Notes under the pieces: model-generated
What the model was told of the DNA's origin: nothing
Database searches by the model: none
The model's input: only the letters and a program-made list of their open reading frames with translations
Made by a program: the position numbers and the translations under genes
From: Pleurodeles waltl
Taxonomy: Eukaryota; Chordata; Amphibia; Caudata; Salamandridae
DNA length: 64,000 nt
Assembly: GCF_031143425.1 (NCBI RefSeq)
Contig: NC_090445.1
Coordinates: 1,583,034,444-1,583,098,443 of the forward strand
Direction: 5' to 3'
In this document: positions 9,586 through 20,329 of the stretch, piece by piece
Layout of the letters: each line of letters begins with the position of its first letter
How positions within the stretch are numbered: the first letter of the stretch is position 1

Positions 9586-10205
9586 ATGCCTAAGTCCTTA
9601 TAGCCTGATGAGGCCCTCACATTCCTGCTTGCTGTTGTCTCCATCTCATAAAATCCATGCAAACCTAGCGAGGACAATGTCTAATTGAGTTCCCTGAACC
9701 TAGTATATCCTACATTCCTTGGTGGGGAGAAGAGCAAATCCTACTCCAGCATGTAACGGGGAGATGGGATCAAGAGTGCCTCAGGCCAATACATAATAGA
9801 GGGTAAGAAGGAATGCCTAAGTGACACATATGGTGTGGACACACCAGCGGTGCTTGGGCTTATGATTTCCCATCTAAGACCCTTCCGGTTTAGTCACTGC
9901 AAATGAAACATTCTCTTTTTATGGAACTCAAAGTACCCCAGCCTGAGCCCAAACAACATGGAGAAGGCCACCCACAGAGCTCCAGCTTCCTCTGTTCTAG
10001 TATCAAGTGCAGGAAAAGGGTGGTGTAACCAGTGCACCCACAGTCAAGTGTATCCAAAAGTTATAAGGCCATGGCAAAACCTCTTTCAGTAGAGAAGGCT
10101 AATGATACAGGCTTGAAAAGCAAAATCAACCACACAAAAGTTGATGGAACAAATGCTGTTAATTTGTCTAACCACTGGCAATTGCTTGAGGTAGCATCCC
10201 AACCC
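9586..10205. other. Unassigned stretch
   Basis: Mixed sequence, no recognisable frame, hairpin or repeat end. Confidence 0.3.
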
Positions 10206-10345
10206 ATAGTCCTTTTGCTCACCATGCCACCTCACTTTGGATCCAGCCATATGCACATTGATCTTGACCCTGCTGATCATGGGAACAGTCCAGCCTGAAC
10301 TTTCAGGCCAGGTTCTCTCTGAACCAGAACACAACCAATCCAGTT
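10206..10345 (+). repeat. Interspersed repeat family A, copy
   Basis: Shows CATGCCACCTCA, CAGCCATATGCA, CTTGACCCTGCTG, GGAACAGTCCAGCCTGAACT and CAGGCCAGGTTCTC in that order, matching the copies at 3655 (same strand) and 43320 (inverted). Confidence 0.6.
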
Positions 10346-10399
10346 TTGCAATCACTGTGACATGAATATCTCGGGGACACAAGTGGGTCAGACATGGGT

Positions 10400-10870
10400 G
10401 GGGACACATAGGTACACAACACATATCGCACACATACACAACTGTCATTATGGTGCCAGTATTCATTGGCAAATGAATGCTGGCACCTTAATGACAGTAC
10501 ATTCATACCTGTCAACTGTGTCTATGTGTGCACATTGCCAAGGGACCTGTACTGTCATGTTGTGCTGCGAGTCGTTTGTGAATCAGTATGTGCATGTGTG
10601 TATGCAATGTGAATGGCTGGGTGAGTTGAGGGGAGTGGTGTGTGTGAGTGTGTTTGTGTAGCTGAATGTGTAATTGTGTTTGTTATGATTGAGTGTGGGT
10701 GCAGTGTTGATGGTGTGTGTACGTTGTGTCATAGATTTTTTTGATGTGTGTTTCCGGCATGTACAGGTAGTGTTGTGTTGGAATGGCAATGTGTTACTGT
10801 GTGAATGTGTTGTGTAGTGTGTAGTGCAGGTGTACACCTATGACTAAGGTAGAGTGTTTGTGTGTGTCAC
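10400..10870. repeat. TG/CA-rich low-complexity tract
   Basis: Interrupted (TG)n and GTGTGT-type runs, especially at 10610-10870, with CA-rich sequence at 10400-10440. Frames across it are compositional. Confidence 0.6.
10441..10498. repeat. Near-perfect 58-bp hairpin
   Basis: ACTGTCATTATGGTGCCAG... at the left pairs with ...CTGGCACCTTAATGACAGT at the right: about 27 bp per arm with two mismatches and a very short loop. It may be a tiny foldback element. Confidence 0.8.
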
Positions 10871-10959
10871 TTACCTCACTTTCTAGCCCCTGCCATTGTA
10901 CAAAGTCCATAGAGTCCCACCGCCATCAGTGAACCGTCGTCATTTAGAACACCAGCAGA

Positions 10960-11067
10960 ACTGTAACTTCTAAATATGGCATGCAGAAGACTGTCGATGT
11001 GGCGGTAATTTAAGGCCTGCACCCAACGGAGCTTGGCGGTGCAACCGCCAACATCTAAATCAGGCCC
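10960..11067. mobile_element. Partial MITE, right end
   Basis: Ends CTAAATCAGGCCC followed by TTA, the same terminus as the elements at 33084 and 50424, preceded by a GGCGGTGCAACCGCC hairpin. No matching left end was found, so the element is truncated or rearranged. Confidence 0.5.
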
Positions 11068-11070
11068 TTA

Positions 11071-12290
11071 GTCTCAATTGCCTTAGACACCAGGACATTC
11101 TGAAAGCTGGTAATTCAGTGTGGTTATGCACACAGGAAAAAAATGTTATGACAATTCCATAGTTGTAATGAAAGCAATATATTAAATCCATCTACTCAGG
11201 TTGTGAATAACCTAATTTTTCTGCTACTGTTTGGAATGTATGTCAATTGCCTTGTTTAGAGAACAAAGTGAAAGACCTGATGTCAACAGTAAGAACTATC
11301 AAGATCACCCGGATCATGCTGACTTGTGGTGAACATGTTAAAGCTTATCAAAGTATTAGGACTCAGGTTTGCAATCCCCTTGTTCTGGTCATCTTTGATT
11401 CAGAGCAATTCCCAGACTCTTGGAATGGATTGATGTGCAGATTTGCAATCTGTTTACAAGAAGGTATATGCCAAATCATTTTTGCTAAGTTGGCATCACT
11501 GGTTGTCAAGCTGATTTAACAAAAGAAAAATCTATAGTCAATAATGTTGTAGACTTGGCTAATAATCCACCTTGTTGGACTAAAACTAGTGTTTATGTAT
11601 TATGATTATTCATCTACCTTTGACAGGCTCAATGAGGGTAAACTATAGCAGAAACAGGAATTGTGAGGAATGAATAAATCACTCTTGATCCTACCAGTAC
11701 AAATGTATGTGCACACTTGGGTTTGCATCCATGTCAGTACACGCAAAGATTAACTGCAAAACCAGCACCTACCAATGTTTTAAATGACTTTAACTTTTGA
11801 TTAGCATCCATACCTCTGTATTAGATGTGGCCATGTCTCAAGTGTTTTCTCATATTTACGACACAATGCATGAAGCTAACACTGTAAAAGTAGATCAATC
11901 TTAGGCAAGACTCCAGCATCTGTTAAATAGATTGGAAGATTACAATACAGATAATAATTTAACTGTACATTTCACAGAAATTAATATTATGCTTTTTGAA
12001 ATAAAAAAAAACTGTTTAAAATGTTATTGAGGGATGAATGAATTACAAACATAAAGTCCCCTAAGCATAGTAATATGTGCATTGAAAATTTGAACAGCAT
12101 TAATTTCTATATGTTCACTTAAATTGCCCAAGCAATTTAGAAATCCAAAAGTGATTTCTCTCTTTAATGTAGTTTCAGCAAAAGAAGCAAAAGTGAAATC
12201 TCTCATTAATGTATTTTCAACAAAATGAATACCTGAGCATTTTTAGGAAAATGGTGCTCCACATAAACAGCTGAACAAACAGATTAACAG
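11071..12290. other. Unassigned stretch
   Basis: AT-leaning sequence without recognisable code. A frame at 11247-11519 (90 codons) has no family features I can see. Confidence 0.3.
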
Positions 12291-12293
12291 TTA

Positions 12294-12449
12294 GGCCCAT
12301 ATTTATACTTTTTTAGCGCTGCATTTGCGTCTTTTTTTTACGCAAAAGCCGTGCAAACTTACAAAATACAATTGTATTTTGTACGTTTGTGCCGCTTTTG
12401 CATAAAAAAATGGTGCAAATGCAGCACTAAAAAAGTATAAATACGGGCC
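12294..12449. mobile_element. Palindromic MITE with TTA target duplication
   Basis: 156 bp, almost wholly self-complementary: left GGCCCATATTTATACTTTTT pairs with right AAAAAGTATAAATACGGGCC, and the match continues to the centre around ACAAAATACAATTGTATTTT. Both flanks are TTA (12291-12293 and 12450-12452). Three-base TTA/TAA duplications are typical of PIF/Harbinger elements. Confidence 0.85.
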
Positions 12450-12452
12450 TTA

Positions 12453-12768
12453 GGGTCCTAGTCACAAAGGTAAGCTTACACAAGTAAATCTACATTTCTG
12501 AGTGTAAAGCCTAAAGTCTTACATGCCTTCACATCCTCAAAAAAGGGGCAAAGTGTGACTTCAGAGTGCAAAGTAACTACTGCAGGAAAGGAGCAGTAGT
12601 AAGTCCAATAACACACATGACCATCCACTGGTACCACAACACCCTCTCGTAGAAAAGAACAGAGGATGGGACTTAAAGTAGAACCACAAAGGAAAAAATG
12701 TTAAATGAAAGTAAAACGTTTACTTTTTTTGAAAAGTATATAAATTAAGTTGAATGCTACAACATAAT
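12453..12768. other. Unassigned stretch
   Basis: Between two MITEs; AT-rich, nothing recognised. Confidence 0.3.
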
Positions 12769-13483
12769 GGGCCAGATGTATCAAGCCTTTTTGCATTTGC
12801 AAACGGTGCGAATGCCCGTTTGCGAATGCAAAAAGGCCTTTCAGAATGTATGAAAGGCATTCTGAACGCAATTTAAAGGAATCGCTAAAATAGCGATTCC
12901 TTAAAATTGCGAGCCCGTTTAGAGAATCGCAGTTTGCGATTCTCTAAATAAGAAATCGCAAATAAGGAATCCTTATTTGCGACTTCTTAAGCACATGTAT
13001 GAAGCAATTCCTTAATGCGAATTGGGCATTAAGGAATCGCTATTACCACCAAGTTGAACTTGGTGGTAACCATGCCAAATTTTAAAAATGCATTAAAAAT
13101 GCATTTTTAAAATTGACATGTAACGCACACATGCCCTTTTGGCATGTGTGCACCTTACATGTCTTCCAAAATTGTTTTGGGGTGCAGCAGAGGGGGCCTT
13201 AGGCCCCCAGCACCCTGGAGTTTGCATTACCCCAATTGCAAATTCCAGTAAGGAATTTGCAATTTGGGAAATGCGAAAATTCGCAAATATGGGCCGACAG
13301 GCCCATAGGTGCGAATGGGGGCTGTATCGCAATTTGCGATTCGGTAATAGCATTTGCGATTTTTAAGAAATCGCTATTACCGATTCACAAATATGATACA
13401 TAGCATTTTCCGACTCAGAAATAGCGATTTCTTAAAAATCGCTATTTCCGAATCGCAAAAGGCTTTTTTGATACATCTGGCCC
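12769..13483. mobile_element. Hairpin-chain MITE, complete copy
   Basis: Starts GGGCCAGATGTATCAA and ends TTGATACATCTGGCCC. Between the ends lies a run of consecutive hairpins: about 12788-12836, 12869-12909, 12918-12948, 12950-12988, 13004-13039, 13042-13069, 13077-13114, 13114-13163, 13192-13208, 13226-13274, 13280-13316, 13326-13340, 13342-13382 and 13417-13448. Motifs such as AATCGC/GCGATT recur in several. No transposase frame. A target duplication is not clear (AAT left, TAT right). It shares termini and architecture with the elements at 1-511 and 62104-62720 but little internal sequence. Confidence 0.8.
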
Positions 13484-14050
13484 TATATATTTTAAAATAT
13501 GATATGTGTTGATGATAAAAAAATATGTTAAAACTCATTTTAATTTAAAAATAAAGGTAACTATAATCTTTTAGGAAAAAAAAGTAATTTTTTCTAAACA
13601 TAGGTTTTTGTAATTTTAAATATATAATACTTAAATACAAACATTTTGCTTCAGGTAGGATTTGTTTTAATACATTTAAAAATATATTTTAGTTAAGTTA
13701 ATTTATTTAAATTAATATCATAATTATGTAAAAAAATCTATTTTAAATAAATAGAAACATATTTATATTTCTGCAGTTTAAATTATAAAACAATATTCAC
13801 ACGTAAAATAAAACAAAATATATTGTTTTGGTATGCAGTAAAATTTATAAAAGTGATGTACAAAATACATTTAATTTTTTTAATATATTTTAGTAAAAGT
13901 GAATGTTATTTTTTTAAAAAGATTATTAAACTGTTACATTTAAATTAAAAATATGTTTTATTTTTAGATAATAGATATTTTAAACATTAATTTAAATGTA
14001 TTTGTATTTGTAATCAGTTTAAACAATTCAATTTAATTCAACATTATTTC
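13484..14050. repeat. AT-rich tract
   Basis: Long runs of A and T with TTTAAA/ATTTAA words; no code. It directly adjoins the right end of the hairpin-chain MITE. Confidence 0.7.
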
Positions 14051-15071
14051 CTATTTCCTTATTTCCTTACTTTAGGTGCCTACGCCCATATTTTCTATGG
14101 AGTGTGTTGCAGTACTAGTGTGTGGCTATGGACACTGTTGGATTTACGCCCACCCTGAGCTGGAGTATGTTTATATCATCTTTTGGATCCTTTTTGTCTG
14201 GAGTTACTTTAGAGGTGCAGTCTGTGAACAGGAGTGGCCTTATTCTTTTGTGGGTGGGTGCATGGCCATCCCTAAACCTCTACCAACCCATCCCTTATCC
14301 ACCTCAGTTTTGTAGTAAGTATTCCCCACTTTCCAACACTCCCCCTAACCCCCCATTTACTATTAAACATATACTTTTGTGTGTGGGGACTCTGCAATCC
14401 GGTGGAGATTTCTGCAGAGAAAAAGACAGGCGAGGCAGAGGCAGAACCTCTGCACATAGGTTTGTGAATGTAATTTTGTAGTACATTAGTAGTACTGTGC
14501 TAGTGCTACTAATGTACTACAAAATGCATTTTGTGACTAAACCACCAATGTGAATACATTTTTGTGAACAACGTTTAACTTGTCTGCACAAGAATAGAAC
14601 CATCCTCAGGTCAAATATTTGAAAAGTTGTTTTAGAAAGAGTTACATTGCAGAGCAATAAGCTCAGGCAGAGGTAAATTAACATTTTATAAGCTTGTTAA
14701 GTACTGTTTCTACATGTCATGCATATCTCTAAAGTGTAACATTAGGAATATGAGATATTTACCACAACCAGTTTGTACCACACCTAAGTGTAATGTGCTT
14801 AGTGGATTTGTTAAATATTTCACCCTTTTCAAACCTACTAAGAACTGATGATGTTTTTTATTTCGTTAAGAATATCTGAAACTCACTTTGGACTTGACAA
14901 ACACTTGCTGAAAAAAACATTAATTTGTGAAGGTTTTCCATTCACAATTTCATTACCTTTTGAAATAAAACTTCACAACCTTCATAATCTTTATAATCAT
15001 GTTTTTAAAAAGCAAATGGCCTGAGCTCCTTCTTCTAAATGTAGGACTGTGGGAAAGAGACTGTAACAAAA
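14051..15071. other. Unassigned stretch
   Basis: Two overlapping plus-strand frames (14076-14315, 14122-14481) show no recognisable protein features. Contains the hairpin at 14473-14525. Confidence 0.3.
14473..14525. repeat. 53-bp hairpin
   Basis: ATTTTGTAGTACATTAGTAG pairs with CTACTAATGTACTACAAAAT around a loop of about 13 bases. The arms listed here match perfectly. Confidence 0.85.
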
Positions 15072-15357
15072 TTACACTTTAAAAGGTAACAATCTTGTGC
15101 AAAAAGGTTTTTGCAAGAAGATTCTTTCAAAAAACGTTTTTAATGCAGGAAATTCCTCCCACATAATGAATGCAAACTGCAAGTAACCTATGATGATTGA
15201 CCACAAGGAATTCAGAGCGATTACACCTTGTAGGTACGTCATGGTGAATGCATCATGGCCGGTTTGAGAACCAATAGCAGCCCGGGTAAATGTTGTCATA
15301 CCAGCCCCCACCACTCCATATAGCAATAGAGCGAACCACGAGAGCTCGATCACTGCA
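15072..15357 (-). CDS. Possible exon of an unrecognised membrane protein
   Basis: On the minus strand a pyrimidine-rich acceptor-like site (CCCCTGCCTTGCAG) ends at about 15358. The open frame after it encodes a strongly hydrophobic product with two likely membrane segments (ELSWFALLLYGVVGAGM and LNSLWSIIIGYLQFAFIM) joined by TRAAIGSQTGHDAFTMTYLQ, then WEEFPALKTFFERIF and a stop at 15072. Base composition is more code-like than its surroundings. I do not recognise the family. No convincing donor or neighbouring exon was found, so it could be a chance frame, a pseudogene piece or part of a mobile element. Confidence 0.22.
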
Positions 15358-15419
15358 AGGCAGGGGCTTTCCACGCATTAAATGGTGCATTTTGCAAAAC
15401 ATTATTCTCATTAACTAGC

Positions 15420-15890
15420 ATTTTACATCTCGTTTTTTCCCTTCACTACTCCTTTCTTATGCTCTCGCGTCGTTTCTCTCAATCCCTTGCCTCCTGTTCT
15501 ATAACTGTAACGGCTCTATAACTTCCCTCTGTCCTCTCCTTTCTTCTTTTCCCTCCTTCTTACTTTCCCTGTCCTGCTACCCACTTGTCCTTGTTTCAAT
15601 TATCCTGCCTCTGCCTCTTCTCTCTTCCCATCACCTCTTCTTTGCCGTTCTCTCTTTCTCCCCTTATTTCCTGTTGCGAGTAATCCTCTACCCACCTTTG
15701 CTTTTTTCCATCCATGCTCGCTCTCCTTCTTTTAACCCTGTTTTTTGTGATACCTTCCTTCTCTACTTTCTCCCATCTGCGCCTCCTTAGTAGCCTTTTC
15801 TCAGCCTACCTCCTCTTTCTCTTCCTTCTCATTTCTACCCATTCTCTACTTTCCTTCATTCTCTCACTCCTTTACTCTTAAATGCAAATG
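15420..15890. repeat. Pyrimidine-rich tract
   Basis: Irregular CTTTCTCTTCC-type sequence on the plus strand. It resembles the polypurine/polypyrimidine interior of repeat family B (19140-19230 and 29290-29430 inverted), but no ends are visible. Confidence 0.55.
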
Positions 15891-16241
15891 CACCGGCTAA
15901 TAATGAGGGAGGCAGCAGTTACAAACTGTGAGGAATGCATGGAGTCTGCTGCACTTTGAACCATGGAAGGAGATAATGGACGCAAGTTGGGTGCTCTGAT
16001 ATGAAACATCTCCCAGCTCCACGTGCTCACTACTCAGAGGTTCCGGTGCAGAGCAGCAGCAACTTCCTGAGCTCCTGTTCCGGAAGCCTACTTTGATCTT
16101 CTAAGCCTCGCCCTTTCTCTTTGCTTGGTGATTCTTGATAAGGGCGGTAAGACGGAGGTCGGGCTGGGCCCCCGATCCCGTTCTCGAAGGATTTCGAGTT
16201 CTTGAGCCTAATTTACATGATAAGACAATTTGCTCTTGTGC
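15891..16241. other. Unassigned stretch before the satellite
   Basis: Moderately GC-rich, with no recognisable frame. Confidence 0.3.
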
Positions 16242-17320
16242 GTGTGAAAGTGCGCTTGATGTTTAATGGCATTTACATGCTGGCATTAGAATCGGCTAGA
16301 CGCACGATTCTTTCCTTGTATACAAACCTTGATATTCATTGTGCGCAACCATTTTATGACATTTACAAGGTTGCATTTGAATCAGCAAAACGTGCGATTC
16401 TTTACTCGAGTACAAATCTAGATATTCATTGTGCGCAACCATTTTATGGCATTTACAAGGTTGCATTCGAATCGGCAAGACACGCGATTCTTTACTCGAG
16501 TACAAATCTAGATATTCATTGTGCGCAACCATTTTATGGCATTTACAAGGTTGCATTTGAATCGGCAAGACGTGCGATTCTTTACTCGAGTACAAATCTA
16601 GTTATTCATTGTGCGCAACCATTTTATGGCATTTACAAGGTTGCATTCGAATCGGCAAGACGCGCGATTCTTTACTCGAGTACAAATCTAGATATTGATT
16701 GTGCGCAACCATTTTATGTCATTTACAAGGTTGCATTCGAATCGGCAAGACGTGCAATTCGTTTCCTGTGCTTAATACATGTTACTCATTGTACGCTACC
16801 ATTTCTTGGCATTCACATGGTGGCCTTCGAATCGGCAAGAAGTGCGATTCATTTCTTGTGTCTAATTCATGATATTCAATGTGTGTTACCATTTCATGGC
16901 ATTCACATGGTGGCCTTCGAATCGGCAAGACGTGCGATTCATTTCTTGTGTCTAATTCATGATATTCATTGTGCGTGCTACCATTTCTTGGCATTCACAT
17001 AGTGGCCTTCGAATCGGCAAGAAGCGCGATTCATTTCTTGTGTCTAATTCATGATATTCATTGTGCGTTACCATTTCATGGCATTCACAAGGTGGTATTC
17101 GAATCGGCAAGACGAGCGATTCATTTCCTGTGCTTAATTCATGATATTCAGTGTGCGCTACCATTTTACGGCATTCACACGGTGGCATTCGAATCAGCAA
17201 GACGCGCAATTCATTTCTTTTGCTTAATTCATGTTATTCATTGTGCGCAACTATTTCATGGCATTTACAAACTCTTGTGGAAATCCGCAATGTACGCAAT
17301 TCATGTTCTTGCATTCTAAG
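16242..17320 (+). repeat. 90-bp satellite array, about 12 units
   Basis: Successive units place the landmark ATTT[TC]ATGGC-ATT at about 16262, 16351, 16441, 16531, 16621, 16711, 16801, 16891, 16983, 17073, 17163 and 17253: 90 bp apart, with one 92-bp step near 16970. Units 2-6 carry TTTACTCGAGTACAAATCTA; later ones carry CATTTCTTGTGTCTAATTCA instead, so two variants occupy separate blocks. Each unit holds a GAATCGGCAAGACGCGCGATTC-like imperfect palindrome. Because the unit equals 30 codons without stops, a repeating frame (AFESARRAI, STNLDIHCAQPFYGIYKV) stays open for 266 codons, and the minus strand is also open. I treat the frames as by-products. Confidence 0.85.
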
Positions 17321-17610
17321 AATCTAAAGTGCTAGAATTCTGGATGTCATATTCTATGTGCATGTAAGATCTTTAGTACAATTCCTATTGTTTTCCAAAG
17401 AATGTTTGGATGGCCTTTATCCTCATGTAATGAGGCCGTGTTTGTTCTGGGACATTGTTCTGGAAGGTTCTTGTATTCCTAGTACAGTATGTTTCAATTC
17501 AGGAAAATTCCATATGAAACATTGTACTAACCATTTTTGATTCTTTTCCAGGTACCTAGATTTAGTGAGGCCTAATTAGAGTCTATTTCTAGGCCATTCA
17601 TGTTTCCTTA

Positions 17611-18040
17611 GTTTTAGGTATTATTTCATGTTCCAAGTATCACAGAACTCTAGACTCAACCAAGTGTTATTTCATGTTCCGAGTATCACAGAACTCTAGA
17701 CTCAACAGAGTGTTATTTCATGTTCCGAGTATCATTGAACTCTAGACTCAACAGAGTGTTATTTCATGTTCTAAGTATCTCTGAACTCTAGATTCAACAG
17801 AGTGTTATTTCATGTTTCAGGTATCACTGAACTCTAGACTCAACAGTGTGTTATTTCATGTTCCGAGTCTCACTGAACTCTAGGCTCAACAGAGTGTTAT
17901 TTCATGTTCTGAGTATCTCTGAACTCTAGATTCAACAGAGTGTTATTTCATGTTCCGAGTGTCATAGAACTCTGGACTCAATAGAGTGTTATTTCATGTT
18001 CCAAGTATCATTGAACCCTAGATTCAACAGAGAGTTTTTA
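17611..18040 (+). repeat. 46-bp tandem array, about 9 units
   Basis: Unit TGTTATTTCATGTTCCGAGT plus ATCACTGAACTCTAGACTCA and ACAGAG; starts at 17665 and 17711 are exactly 46 bp apart. Units differ by a few substitutions and the last is partial. Confidence 0.85.
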
Positions 18041-18099
18041 TTAATCTAAATGTGGTTTTGAATCTGATGTTGTGTTGTTTAATCTTTTGCTTCCCACAG

Positions 18100-18323
18100 G
18101 TCTCCTTCCCCGCTGTTCCCTTCCTAATCCCCTTTTCCCCACTTGGACTCTCTTGGACTCTGTGACATTCTAATCAGAGTATTGGAGCTGTCTTGTGGTG
18201 GACGTGTTGGGAGTGTGCGCAGACCCCGAGGATCTGGAGACTCTGACACCATCCCACGATTTACCACCTGGGATAATGTCCATATGTCTAATTGTTCTGA
18301 CTGTAATGTTCATTGATACGCAG
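18100..18323 (+). other. Exon-like segment between consensus splice sites
   Basis: Preceded by a good acceptor (TTTTGCTTCCCACAG ending at 18099) and followed by CAG|GTAAAG at 18321-18329. One frame ends in a hydrophobic stretch (MSICLIVLTVMFI). No family recognised; such pairs of sites occur by chance. Confidence 0.15.
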
Positions 18324-18495
18324 GTAAAGAATACTAAGATAGTCCATACCCTCAGAGGAAACGATATGCATGTATACTTGTGAGACCTCCTCCGGGGTTC
18401 GGCACATTGGCTTAGGTTTTACTTTTTTCCTTCCTTATTTGCTTTTTTGTTGTAAGATCTAATTAAAATTAAAAATTTATAATAATAACACAAAT

Positions 18496-18790
18496 CATGA
18501 CGATTTGCACAGCGAGAGGAATTCATGGCAACTGCAAATTGAGAGGAATTTATTACAGTTGGGAGGAATTCATGATTTTGTCACATCAAGAGGAACTGAC
18601 AGCAATTGCAAATTTTGGGTATTTGAAAGGATTCCACACAAAGAGAAATTCATAGCAATTGCAAATTGTGAGGAATTCTTAACGACTGCACATCATGAGG
18701 AATTTATAGCGATTACAGATTTTGAGAAATTTGTGATGATTGCACTCTAAGAGGAATTCATAGCGATTACAAATTTGGGACAATTTTGCG
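18496..18790 (+). repeat. Degenerate tandem array, unit about 30 bp
   Basis: Repeated GAGGAATTCATAGCGATT and GCAAATTTTGAG variants with many changes and irregular spacing. Third tandem array within 2.6 kb. Confidence 0.6.
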
Positions 18791-19046
18791 CCATCTGTCG
18801 GCAGTTCAAAGCACATTCAAAGTCAAAAATGCATGAGGTTTTCAATTATTGCTTACACATCTCGACCTCCCACTGACATTGGCATATTGGCACCCATGAA
18901 CCCAACGACGGCTGTGAACAGATATTATGGGAGAGGACACTCATGTCTGAATCACATTTTTGATGCCTGACATGGCAGATGGAAGGGGATGTCGGCACTG
19001 AATCCTTCTCATGCCTCTCTACAAGACAGTGATGTAGTGCTGAGGG

Positions 19047-19345
19047 CAGGGTTCAATTTCAGCCGGTGGTTTCCGGTGGGGCCACCAGCACTTATTTTTG
19101 GGGACCGGTACTTCTTTTTCCTCCACAAAGTTTAAACCAGAGCAAGCTAGAAAAACACAAAAGTAGGGAAGATGGAAAAATAAAAAGACGAAAAACAGCG
19201 AGAAAGGGAGAAAGCATGGATGAAAAAGAGCCTGCGGAGTGAGATTAAAAGGCAGGGAGTGTCTGGTGGAGGATTGTAGAGGTATCAGGTAGAATCAAGA
19301 CTATGCTACCGTGGTATTTGGATCCCCTATCTTTGATAGCGCCGG
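19047..19345 (+). repeat. Interspersed repeat family B, plus copy
   Basis: Begins CAGGGTTCAATTTCAGCC, then GGTGGTTTCCGGTGGGGCC, AGCACTTATTTTTGGGGACC, a purine-rich interior and GGTGGAGGATTGTAGAGG. The same order appears inverted at 29191-29517. Class unknown; the CAGTGCTTAATTTGAG-type end might be a hAT terminus. Confidence 0.55.
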
Positions 19346-19400
19346 CTATGGGATGTTGAACAAAACTTTGGGCCCTGGCATGTATTCTTTCACAAATTAA

Positions 19401-19770
19401 GGTCCAGATCTATAAGAAAGTGGCACATCGGTCCTGATGCGCCACTTTCCTTGTGCCGCCCCTGTCCCACCTAACGACACCATGGTTGTACTGTATTTAC
19501 AATACGGCGCACCCTGGTGGTTATTTCCACCATAGCATCATAATTTATGACGCTATTGTGGCGCTTTGCTGGATTGGCGCTAGTGCAGCAAAGCACGAGG
19601 GAGGCCCATAGGCTAAATGACGTAAAAAAATGTCACAGTGAAATCTTGTAGATTTCACTGCACCATTGTTTGTGATCTCCCTGTGTGGGAATGCCCCACT
19701 TGCATACATTATACCTGGCGCAGGTATAATGTGGCACAAGGGGTTACAAAGTGTTGCAAAGACAAAAAGG
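19401..19770. mobile_element. MITE of the 26848 family, right end lost
   Basis: Starts GGTCCAGATCTATAAGAAAG after TAA and shares interior blocks with 26848-27375: CACTTTCC/TTGTGCC, GCAAAGCAC...GGAGGCCCAT, AAATC...GATTTCACTGC and CATTATACCTGGCGCAGG. The sequence stops matching near 19770. Confidence 0.65.
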
Positions 19771-20204
19771 GAATAAAGATAATAAGACAATCTGTGGAGA
19801 TTTGAGAAGAAATGAAAATGTGACTGACGCTTTTATGGGTTGATCTATATTCACAACTATGTAGTTGTAGTTGTAGTCACTCTACAGAACATCCAGGACT
19901 CATGCTCCAAAAAAGAGAAGACATTTAACAAAGAAGTAGGGAAAAAAGTTTGTTGTGTTCTCAACTTTAGATGCTGATTATCTGGCAATTTATAAAAGGG
20001 GAAATCTGTAAACTTCATTAAACACGTCTGAGCTGCCAGCGCACAGCGGGGTCCGCATCTAAAATTCCATCCCTGGTACTGGAGCATCTGCCGTACGACA
20101 TCCCCTCCAAGCAAATGAGCTCGGGCCCTCGCCCGGAGCGAGATCCTTCAGCCTAAACAAGCGCTGCCTCAGTGAGCAGATGAGTTATCACTCCATTGCT
20201 TCCT
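19771..20204. other. Unassigned stretch
   Basis: Nothing recognised; a short GTAGTTGTA repetition near 19861-19875. Confidence 0.3.
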
Positions 20205-20325
20205 CCTTGTGCTCACATGAATAAAACAGGCAAACTCCGAGGCGCGTGGGCCCAGGAGGGCACTCACGGTCCCCCGGGGGCGCTCGCAGTGCTCAGAGCG
20301 AGGCTCGTGGCGCCCCGGGGAGCGG
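20205..20325 (+). promoter_or_regulatory. Small CpG-rich patch with a donor-like site
   Basis: High GC and CpG (GGCGCGTGGGCCC, CCCCCGGGGGCGCTCGC, GTGGCGCCCCGGGGAGCG) ending in GCGG|GTGAGTTTT at 20326. This could be a first exon or promoter remnant, but no frame or transcription signal supports it. Confidence 0.18.
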
Positions 20326-20329
20326 GTGA

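Noticed and set aside
16202..17002. 266-codon repeat protein in the satellite
   Set aside because: The frame stays open because the unit is 30 codons without a stop; the other strand is open too. Kept only as a question in the findings.
15900..18480. LTR retrotransposon enclosing the tandem arrays
   Set aside because: No pair of long direct repeats, primer-binding site or gag/pol code could be found.
16242..18790. CRISPR-like array
   Set aside because: Units are contiguous without unique spacers and the DNA is clearly eukaryotic.
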